Source: Pelagicoccus sp. SDUM812002 (GTDB taxonomy: Bacteria; Verrucomicrobiota; Verrucomicrobiia; Opitutales; Opitutaceae). Taken from it: a DNA stretch of 64,000 nt. The notes under the pieces are model-generated. The model made no database searches. It had not been told where the DNA came from and was given only the letters and a program-made list of their open reading frames with translations. The stretch is taken from the NCBI RefSeq assembly GCF_031127835.1, contig NZ_JARXHX010000006.1, positions 62,001 to 126,000 on the forward strand. The letters run 5' to 3'. Below, piece by piece: positions 11,826-19,216 of this stretch. Position numbers and translations under genes: made by a program. Position 1 is the first letter of the stretch; every line of letters begins with the position of its first letter.

Positions 11826-11979
11826 GGTTGCGGGTGAGATCAAGATGAACCATGAGCGAGGGAAACCCGAGCTCAGAAAAAAGCTCCGATCCCGTGCAGC
11901 CTCCTGGCTTAATCTCAAACAGTTGCAAGAACCTCGCGGCACGCCGCGCGAGTTCATCTCTACAAGTAGGAGTTAAGCC

Positions 11980-12920
11980 ATGGATGCACAAGTCGTTTCA
12001 TAAGTCGCGGTCGACGTCTAGAAGAAGCCACTCGAGGTCCTTTCGTACGACTGGAAGAAAAGCCGCAGCGTCGCCAACAGCGAGGTTGCTTTAAGCCGCC
12101 TGGCCGATCGCTTTCCCAAGGCGCATTTCATTTGCGAAGCGACAGGGGGCTACGAACGCGTTCTGGCGGATTTCCTCCACTCTCGCGGTATTGCCGCGAG
12201 CGTGGTGTCGCCTGCAAAGGTTCGATACTTCGCGCAAAGCGAAGGGGCCAAGGCGAAGGGGCCAAGGCGAAGACCGATCCCATTGACGCGAAAATGCTTC
12301 TGCGTTTCGCCCAGGAGAAGCGGCCGCGGCCGACGCCCGCTCCTAGTCCGCAGCGCAAGGCTCTGGCGGCGTTGATGGACCGTCGCGAGCGCTTGAGCGA
12401 ACAGCTCAAGCGCGAGAAGACCCGACTGCCCAAGTGCGATGGAATCGTCGCGCAAAGCGTTGGGCGCATGATCGAGCTGGTCGAGCGAGAGATCGAACGG
12501 CTCGAAGTCGAGATACGCGACATAGTGTCGAGCGGGACTGCTTTGAAAAAGGTCTACGAAACGCTCGTCACTGTGGTTGGGATCGGGCCTGTCACTGCAT
12601 GGACTTCGTTAGCCTACTTGCCTGAACTGGGACGGCTGAGTCGTAATCAAGTGGTGGCTTTGGCCGGCTTGGCTCCTTGCAACCGGGATTCTGGAAACTC
12701 TAGGAAGATCCGTAAAATCTATGGCGGGAGGGCGAAAGCGCGGCGTTGCCTATATTTAGCCGCAGTCGCCGCGTACCGTCACAGCGATGTCGTTAGAGTT
12801 TACACCCAAAGCTTTCTAGACAGAGGCGAGCCGTTCAAATGGGCAGTAGTTGCGGCCATGAGAAAGCTGCTCCTGCACACTCATTTTCTAGTCAAAAAAC
12901 TCAATGTTAAACTTGCCTGA
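11980..12920 (+). pseudogene. IS110-family transposase, inactivated by two stops and a 14-bp tandem duplication
   Basis: Read from the ATG at 11980 the frame meets TAA at codon 8 and TAG at codon 14, then continues as an IS110 DEDD domain (VDV, then '[17 protein letters not shown]', then '[19 protein letters not shown]'). At 12241-12268 a 14-nt unit (GAAGGGGCCAAGGC) is present twice in tandem. The extra copy shifts the frame, and the rest ([15 protein letters not shown] and the C-terminal 'VVGIGPVTAWTSLAYLPELG', 'LAPCNRDSGNSRKIRKIYGG') reads in another frame to the TGA at 12918-12920. Removing one unit restores the family reading '[14 protein letters not shown]'. All catalytic acids and the C-terminal serine region survive, so inactivation looks recent. 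The element ends were not located; IS110 elements usually lack terminal inverted repeats. Confidence 0.85.
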
Positions 12921-13061
12921 GACACAGTGCTTTTTTTATCCAGCTACTAGGTGCAGAGCCCTTGCAAGCCATCGCTACCGGTACAAACAGAAGGGCTGGC
13001 AATGCTTCTCCTCCCGTCAAGCCCCCCCACACACAAACCAGCAAGTAACGAAACCAACAAA

Positions 13062-13087
13062 AAGGCGCCCGATAACACGGACGCCTT
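13062..13087 (-). terminator. Intrinsic terminator of the second GPH symporter gene
   Basis: On the minus strand AAGGCGTCCG pairs with CGGGCGCCTT (10 bp, one G-T wobble) around TGTTAT, followed by a short T-run. It begins 23 bp after the symporter stop. Confidence 0.8.
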
Positions 13088-13109
13088 CCATTTACTTTGA
13101 AGCCGAAAC

Positions 13110-14555
13110 TCAGCTTTCCACCGTGCCTTCGGCTTCTTTGCGGGCGAGAAGTTCTCCTTCCATCTGCAGCTCCATCTTGCGGTTGATGCCATAAGTCAGC
13201 ACCACAAGGGCAGCGATCGCTGCCAAACCGGCCGGGAAGAACGACATCATCAAGCGCAAACCTGCGATGGTCTGCTCCGACTGAAGCACATTGTCTTGGT
13301 AACCGTAGTAGCTTAGCGCGTATGCCGCCAAGGCAGGTCCCACAGCCCAGCCAAGCTTCATCGAAAACGTTCCTGCCGAAAAGGTTAGTCCCGTGAAACG
13401 ACGGCCAAACTTCCATTCCGAATAGTCAGCCGTATCAGCAATCATCGACCAAAACAGCGGCAAAAGCGGACCGGTGATGATCGATAGGCTAATACCGATC
13501 GTGAACATCAAGGTCACATCTCCCGGGCCGCAAAGATAGAATCCCGTCCCCATGATAGCGCTTAGGACCGTAAGCGAGAAAAAGGCGTTCTTCTTGCCTT
13601 TGAACAAATCGGTAAAGTACTTGGTGAAGAATACGCCAGCGATCGTTCCGACAGAACCGAGGACATTATACCAGGTAGCCAACTTGGTAAAACGCGCATC
13701 GCTCTCCATGTCCGCCACCACGTAGTATTTGAAATAGTAAAGCTGGGCTGCATCACGCATGGCGATCCACATAACCGTACCGATTCCCACGAAGATCAGC
13801 GCTACCCAAGGCTTGTTCTTGAACAACTGAGCCAAGTCCTTCTTCACGTTCATCTCCTGCCCCTTTGGTGGCTGTACGCGTTCCTTCGTTCCCGCAAACG
13901 TTCCTAAAAAGAGGAATGATGCGCAAATGCCATAGATCACCATCGAAAGGACATAGCCTTGCTGGGTCTGGGAACCATCTTCGCTGCCGCCAAGGCCAAT
14001 CACCAGGTACAGGATCGTCGCCTGAACCACCAAATTGGCAGAAAACGACCCGTAGAACCGGAAGGAGGAAAGCACCGTGCGCTCAACAGAGTGCGGCGTC
14101 ATTACGCCCATCAAAGCTCCATAGGGGATATTGATCGCCGTGTAGGCCAACATCGCCAGCGAGTAGGTCGCGTAAACGTACACGATCGTCCAAGTCTTAT
14201 CCAAGTCTGGCACAGTGAAGATCAGCACCCCACTTACCGCGAACGGCAAAATCATCCAGCGGAGCCACGGGCGAAACTTGCCATGCGGAGACTCCGTTCG
14301 GTCGCAAATCACCCCCATCATCGGATCCGTAAACGCGTCAAAAACACGAGTCACCCATAGCATCGTACCGATAACCGCAGCTTCGATCCCAATGATATCC
14401 GTGTAGAAGAACATCAGGAAGGATGAGAATACCTTGAAGTAAAAAACCGACGCCATGTCTCCTGCTGCGTAGGCGAAGTTCTCCTTCATCGTGATAACCT
14501 TATCTGGAACATGCGACGTCCCAGCGGTTCCGGCACCTTTTTCGTGTAAGCTCAT
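13110..14555 (-). CDS. GPH-family sugar:cation symporter (MFS), second copy
   Basis: This 481-residue protein is a second GPH symporter, clearly related to the one at 10083-11483: 'FAYAAGDMASVFYFKVFSSF', FDAFTDPMMGVICDRTES, 'HGKFRPWLRW', 'YTAINIPYGALMGVMTPHS'. About 12 membrane segments are visible. The gene is convergent with the first across the IS110 relic and ends at a strong terminator. The sequences differ enough that this is not a recent duplicate, so it may carry a different substrate, for example a longer or branched oligosaccharide or the monosaccharide. A promoter element shared with the first symporter links it to the mannose locus. Confidence 0.87.
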   Translation of the reverse strand: MSLHEKGAGTAGTSHVPDKVITMKENFAYAAGDMASVFYFKVFSSFLMFFYTDIIGIEAAVIGTMLWVTRVFDAFTDPMMGVICDRTESPHGKFRPWLRWMILPFAVSGVLIFTVPDLDKTWTIVYVYATYSLAMLAYTAINIPYGALMGVMTPHSVERTVLSSFRFYGSFSANLVVQATILYLVIGLGGSEDGSQTQQGYVLSMVIYGICASFLFLGTFAGTKERVQPPKGQEMNVKKDLAQLFKNKPWVALIFVGIGTVMWIAMRDAAQLYYFKYYVVADMESDARFTKLATWYNVLGSVGTIAGVFFTKYFTDLFKGKKNAFFSLTVLSAIMGTGFYLCGPGDVTLMFTIGISLSIITGPLLPLFWSMIADTADYSEWKFGRRFTGLTFSAGTFSMKLGWAVGPALAAYALSYYGYQDNVLQSEQTIAGLRLMMSFFPAGLAAIAALVVLTYGINRKMELQMEGELLARKEAEGTVES

Positions 14556-14878
14556 ATAGTAATGAAGTGAAGGCGGCGGTTTGGGGCACCGCCTTCGAAT
14601 AGGGTCAAGTTTTGGGTAAGAGGCGGTGAAATAGAGGGATCCCGTTCCCGCCGCGAAATCGACGGAACCCTTTCAGAGACAGTCCCCCAAAGCAAGCCAC
14701 CTTAGTTGGCAGTATTCGCTATCCGGTTACGATTATTTATGAGTAGGTGCGAATCGTTGATTTTAAAGCGTAATTCTAGCGGACAACGTTAAAACTCCCA
14801 CAGACTCGCCTCCGGTCCAGCAATCGAATCGGCATCCCTAGGCTCGGCCACAAGCAACCGTCAGTGGAAATCCGACCG
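14556..14878. other. Intergenic region upstream of the second symporter gene
   Basis: These 323 bp hold no credible gene. They contain the 5' region of the minus-strand symporter, including the shared element at 14737-14754, and the 3' flank of the haloperoxidase fusion. I see no strong terminator for the latter. Confidence 0.55.
14737..14754 (-). promoter_or_regulatory. Candidate operator shared by the two GPH symporter genes (copy 2)
   Basis: On the minus strand this reads ATTCGCACCTACTCATAA, matching the element at 9876-9893 at 15 of 18 positions. It lies 199 bp before the symporter start codon, nearly the same distance as the other copy. Confidence 0.45.
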
Positions 14879-17800
14879 TCAATTCGAATCTCGCCAAACC
14901 TGAGATCTAACACTCAGGACCAGCGGACCTGCCCCCTCAAGCGCCTCGAGCTCGAAACGATAAGCTCCAGACTCTAGGCAAACCGAGACCGCTGCATCCT
15001 TTTCGTCCAAAAACTTGTCTTGAGAGTCTCGCAAGATAAGGACTTCCGCTTGGGAAGAAATATCATTCGCCTGCCAATCGTCATTGGCACCGATTTGCGT
15101 TTCGCCTCCATCCTGAGATACAGAATAAACACGTATCCGCGTATCCAATATCCCCTTACCCAGACTGGAACCTTCGCCCCAAAAGAGAACAAGAGTCGGT
15201 TCATCCAGCTCGACCTCGATTTCCACAGATAGCGATTCCCCTTCCGACAAGGTCGTCTGGAAGTCAGCTCCCAACAAGGGGCCAACTCCCGTCATCACCA
15301 AGCGATTTGGTACGGCGTCACCTAGCTCGGCTCGGTTTGGAAGCTGCACGTAAATTCCGTCCTGATCCTTGTAGGTTTCATCGCTAAAGCTGTGCGCACC
15401 CTTGAACCGCAACGGAATGCCTTCGGAATCAAATCGAGCCAGCGTACTTGCTTCCCCACTACGAACCGTAGCCATGTGACGGATTTCCTTTATCAATCCG
15501 AGCTTGCTAGCGTTCGCATGCCGTTGGCTATGCGCTCGCAAAAAAGCCTCCACTCCGATGCGAGCTCCCAGCGTTCGCCCGATGAAATCATCCGCCCTCA
15601 CGTGAATCCCACCATAGAGACGAGACAACCCCGCCTGGTCCGCCGCATCATAGTACGTCGCCCATTGCAGCGTCACATCCTCACTCGGGCCATCCTCAAA
15701 CTCCAAAAACTCGCTCTTGGGAAAATTAAACTCACCCAGCCCACCGGGAAAAAACGGACTGCCGGTCAACAGCGTCATCACCTCCGCTCCCGTTCGGCTA
15801 AAAGTGCTATGCCCTGAAACATACGCCCCAAAAGCGGGCGTTACAAAAGTGCTCCGCTGATACGGAAACCAGTTTTCACCGAGCATCCAGTCAACTCCGC
15901 CGACTTCGTGGTGCGAGTCTTCCGGTTCGCCTGCCCAAGCCCGTATCGCAATCTCTCCCACGTGTTCGGAAAGATGTGCATGTCGTTGCCCCTCTGCTGC
16001 ACTTTCCTCCGTGATCACCTCGATCAACCCGTCCTCCAATCGAATTCCATCCGCTGCGTACGACGGCCCATCCGAATCGCTCGACTGCCCCCGACCACAA
16101 AGCTCGCGAATCATCGAGATCGGCCGCGAATAATCGTACTGCCGCTTCAAAGTCCACGCCGCTACAGCGGCATCATGCATGCCGCCATTGAGCGCCAGAT
16201 ACGCCCGCACATCCCACTCCAGTTTGGAAAGCTCATCCCCTACTCCCATGTACTTCCGCGAAAAACGCGGGTCATCGGAAATCTCATTGTGCAGTGAATT
16301 CCAGTGCCCTGGTGGCGTCTCCGAAGCTGGCCCGTCCGCCCAAAATTCCGCCAAGATCCGCCCATAATCGGCGTGCTTCACCTTGTTCTCGGCATAGGGT
16401 TCGCCAGTGAAGGGATTCAGAGCACGTCCCGTCCCGCCGTTCGTCGCTAGCGGGTTATTCAACAATGCCCCCGGAGAGATATCGATTTCGTCGTCCATTT
16501 CGGGATCCAGATACGAAGAGTAGCGAATCACCTCAATTGCCGAGTCGATAAACGCATCCTGCGTTTCCGTCCCCATCTGAGGCGGAGGTCCGGGATCGAA
16601 GGCGATCGTGTTGTGCGTTGTCTTCTTCATCGCAAAAGTCTCCACCTCCCGCCAATTCACCCCGAGAAACGACTGTACCAGAGCTCCGATTGGAATCCCG
16701 TTTTGCGACACTGCATAATCAAACGCGAGTGGTTGCCAACGATTGATGTCGTCCATATGAGCACCGGGCAAATCAAGAACCAGCGGATCATTCACGACCT
16801 CGTACCCACTTGTATCCACATAGCCATTCAGCTCGTTCGATCCGTCGTCAAAATTTTCGTCCAGCACTCGTTGACCTATGCGATTGCCAACCGCGGCTGG
16901 ACTCATGCCTTCTGTCGAGATATCATCTGGATTAAATCCTAGCTCTTCCATCAACCACCGAAAACCATACAAAGAACCTTCCGCCCCGGGACTCTTCTTG
17001 TACCGGTAACTCAATACAGTAAACGCAGCATGGCTGATCGCCTCCCGCTGAGCGGCCAAGCGGTCTCCGCCCCAATTCTCCTCCAAGATGTTCTCACCAA
17101 GGAACATTGGTTTAGCCTTCGACCACGCCTCTACCTCATAAGCCCAGAAAGCATCCCACATCGCTGCTGATACATGATACAGGTTTCGACCGTGCTTCGT
17201 TGGATTCGGGAAATCCGTGCGAATCGCGCCGAGCATAAATTCGTTCCAAAGACGAGCAACAGAATGCGATTCAACATCCATATCCACAGCTACAACAGCG
17301 GTCGAGCTGTAAACTTCTCCTTGGCTGTTGGTGACCTTCGCTCTGTATTCGCCCGCGTCGAACGGTGTTACTCGCTTAATGCGAAATTCGTGCCCGTTCG
17401 CGCCAGCAATAATCTTTCCATTTCTCTCCCAAATCACAACCGGCTCCGGATCGCCAGTCGCCTCGACGCTCAGTTGAAACTCCTCGCCAACTTCGAAAGT
17501 TCCTCCCACAGGATCGACACTGACCGACGGGATCCCGAGGGGTGCATCTGGCTCTACCAACTTCAGCACCTGATCGACCGCAACATCTTCAAGATTCTGC
17601 TTCGCGCCAGAAGGCCAGAGTACCTCGATGGAGTCTACCGAGGCCGCTTGCCCCAACCCGAAATGCAGGAACGGTTCACGTTGTCCGATGTAAGCATTGC
17701 TAGGATTATAGAGCTGAGTTTGTATCCGATCTCCGGTGACGACTTCCACGATGCATCCGTACCCATCGCGATTGGACAAGGTCCCTTCAAAGGAGAGTCT

Positions 17801-19138
17801 TAGAAAACGATTCCCATTTCCCGAAGCATCACTTCGGTAGAGAATCGGATGATCCCCGGAATTGGTAATAAACAGGTCTTCATCACCATCCTCCTCGTAG
17901 TCGAACACGACGATCGCTTTCCCGAGCTCTCGATCGTCGAGTCCGGCAGCAACCGTTCCGTTGAGAAACGTGCCATCCGACTGATTCAGGTAAAGTGCTG
18001 TCGGATCGTCAGCCGCTTCAACATAAGGATTAGAATCCGGATTTAAACCCGCAGATACGATCGACCCGTTAGTAACAACAAGATCCGAATCCCCATCGTT
18101 ATCGTATTCGAAGAAGGAAGATCCCCACCCCCAACCTGAGCGCGCAACGAGAGCTTCCGCCGATACTTCACTGAACATCCGATTCCCCAAGTTTTTATAA
18201 AGCTTGTTCCCCGTATGCGACCCATCTCGACGGTTCGAGTATCGATCATAGATAGAGCTTACAAATATATCTAACTTTCCATCTTGGTCATAATCCACGA
18301 TTGCCACGCCCATTCCATTCTCGTCTAGGCCCACATTCGTTTCATCAGTCGATTCTAAAAATGTTCCGTCACCGTTATTCCAATACATCTTGCTCGTCCC
18401 AAAATCTGAAACCAACATCAAATCTGGCCATCCATCTCCGTCGAAGTCGCCCCAAGCGCTGGCGAATGCGAAGTGCATGTTTCGGCTGATCGGCTGAGCA
18501 AGACCAGCCTGCTCGGTGACGTTCTCAAAGTGGGCGGCTTGCCCCGAGCCTTTGTTGCGCAGCAGCACCGAATGCTTTGCATCGTCGGCGTTGCTAATCA
18601 CTCCCCATTCGGAAGCGTAGATATCTAAATAGCCATCGAGATCAAAGTCCACCAACCCGACGCTGTATCCACGGTGGACTTGCAAAGTCGTTTCGACGGC
18701 AGCACCTCGGGCGACAGCTTCTTCCGAAAAATTCCCGGCCCCGTCATTGATAAAAAGATAGTAGCGGTTCCCGAGCCGCGGAGAGGCAAACAGATCTTGG
18801 TCTCCGTCATTGTCGAAATCTCCCGCTCCAAAACCGCCTATGTCTTGAATGGCGCCCAATCCTCGAGCGGTAGTCTCGTCGCTAAACGTGCCATCCCCTT
18901 GATTTATAAAAAGGAGCGGCGTCTTCTCGTCTCGAGCCACCAAAATATCCGTGTATCCGTCGCCGTCTACGTCAACCGCAGCCGCGCCTCCATGCTTCGT
19001 ACTTTTCGAATCCGCTTGGATATAGTCCAGGCCGGACGCGACGATGTGATTGCTGAACCCAGCCCTAACGTCAAGCGGACACAGCAAGAAGCACATGACC
19101 AGCACAAGGTACGGGATCAGGGATAGGGTGCGTCTCAC
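14879..19138 (-). CDS. Secreted FG-GAP/UnbV–Ig–vanadium haloperoxidase-like fusion protein
   Basis: This 1419-residue secreted protein has a signal peptide (about 1-26), at least seven FG-GAP/VCBS repeats with calcium-binding DxDxDG loops (about 45-430; e.g. DVDGDGYTD, DFDNDGDQD, DFDGDGWPD), an ASPIC/UnbV module at about 455-528, an Ig-like domain at about 535-618, and a vanadium-dependent haloperoxidase/PAP2 region at about 625-1205. The vanadate-site pattern is complete: K998-x6-R1005-P, SGH at 1108-1110, and SR at 1172-1173 followed by H1179 and D1183 (SRx5Hx3D). A beta-rich domain ends the protein. It begins with GTG 15 bp beyond the terminator of the TonB receptor gene and has no clear ribosome-binding site. 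Activity (halide oxidation or phosphatase) cannot be told from sequence. Confidence 0.85.
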   Translation of the reverse strand: MRRTLSLIPYLVLVMCFLLCPLDVRAGFSNHIVASGLDYIQADSKSTKHGGAAAVDVDGDGYTDILVARDEKTPLLFINQGDGTFSDETTARGLGAIQDIGGFGAGDFDNDGDQDLFASPRLGNRYYLFINDGAGNFSEEAVARGAAVETTLQVHRGYSVGLVDFDLDGYLDIYASEWGVISNADDAKHSVLLRNKGSGQAAHFENVTEQAGLAQPISRNMHFAFASAWGDFDGDGWPDLMLVSDFGTSKMYWNNGDGTFLESTDETNVGLDENGMGVAIVDYDQDGKLDIFVSSIYDRYSNRRDGSHTGNKLYKNLGNRMFSEVSAEALVARSGWGWGSSFFEYDNDGDSDLVVTNGSIVSAGLNPDSNPYVEAADDPTALYLNQSDGTFLNGTVAAGLDDRELGKAIVVFDYEEDGDEDLFITNSGDHPILYRSDASGNGNRFLRLSFEGTLSNRDGYGCIVEVVTGDRIQTQLYNPSNAYIGQREPFLHFGLGQAASVDSIEVLWPSGAKQNLEDVAVDQVLKLVEPDAPLGIPSVSVDPVGGTFEVGEEFQLSVEATGDPEPVVIWERNGKIIAGANGHEFRIKRVTPFDAGEYRAKVTNSQGEVYSSTAVVAVDMDVESHSVARLWNEFMLGAIRTDFPNPTKHGRNLYHVSAAMWDAFWAYEVEAWSKAKPMFLGENILEENWGGDRLAAQREAISHAAFTVLSYRYKKSPGAEGSLYGFRWLMEELGFNPDDISTEGMSPAAVGNRIGQRVLDENFDDGSNELNGYVDTSGYEVVNDPLVLDLPGAHMDDINRWQPLAFDYAVSQNGIPIGALVQSFLGVNWREVETFAMKKTTHNTIAFDPGPPPQMGTETQDAFIDSAIEVIRYSSYLDPEMDDEIDISPGALLNNPLATNGGTGRALNPFTGEPYAENKVKHADYGRILAEFWADGPASETPPGHWNSLHNEISDDPRFSRKYMGVGDELSKLEWDVRAYLALNGGMHDAAVAAWTLKRQYDYSRPISMIRELCGRGQSSDSDGPSYAADGIRLEDGLIEVITEESAAEGQRHAHLSEHVGEIAIRAWAGEPEDSHHEVGGVDWMLGENWFPYQRSTFVTPAFGAYVSGHSTFSRTGAEVMTLLTGSPFFPGGLGEFNFPKSEFLEFEDGPSEDVTLQWATYYDAADQAGLSRLYGGIHVRADDFIGRTLGARIGVEAFLRAHSQRHANASKLGLIKEIRHMATVRSGEASTLARFDSEGIPLRFKGAHSFSDETYKDQDGIYVQLPNRAELGDAVPNRLVMTGVGPLLGADFQTTLSEGESLSVEIEVELDEPTLVLFWGEGSSLGKGILDTRIRVYSVSQDGGETQIGANDDWQANDISSQAEVLILRDSQDKFLDEKDAAVSVCLESGAYRFELEALEGAGPLVLSVRSQVWRDSN

Positions 19139-19152
19139 AGTCTTAATTTGGC

Positions 19153-19183
19153 AAAAAAGAACGGCGCCATCAAGGCGCCGTTC
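19153..19183 (-). terminator. Strong intrinsic terminator between TonB receptor and haloperoxidase genes
   Basis: A perfect 10-bp stem (GAACGGCGCC with GGCGCCGTTC, 5-nt loop) at 19159-19183 is followed on the minus strand by six T residues. It lies 34 bp after the receptor stop and ends 15 bp before the GTG of the next gene, so it would reduce or gate read-through into that gene. Confidence 0.9.
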
Positions 19184-19216
19184 GGTTAGATTACGTAGAA
19201 ACTAACGGTTCAACTC

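Larger units (their letters stand above)
11484..11979. other. Hairpin-rich non-coding region between the symporter gene and IS110 relic
   Basis: These 496 bp contain no credible gene but five separate inverted repeats: the symporter terminator, a large palindrome at 11543-11615, an imperfect hairpin at about 11699-11762 (arms around GAGCCCTTCCGA and the matching GGAAGGGCTC), a perfect 12-bp stem at 11796-11825, and a GC-rich hairpin at about 11930-11956 just before the transposase start. The right-hand part may be the non-coding end of the IS110 element. Confidence 0.6.

Noticed and set aside
12132-12920. Treating the 262-codon frame as an intact transposase
   Set aside because: It lacks the N-terminal catalytic part, which sits in another frame upstream; the 14-bp duplication and two stops show a pseudogene.
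9941-14790. A second shared site (CCGCTAGAA) upstream of both symporter genes
   Set aside because: The match is only about 9 bases and lies in different order relative to the longer shared element, so chance is likely.
17174-17803. A 209-codon plus-strand frame opposite the haloperoxidase fusion
   Set aside because: It is antisense to FG-GAP/Ig coding sequence with visible domain motifs; no independent support.
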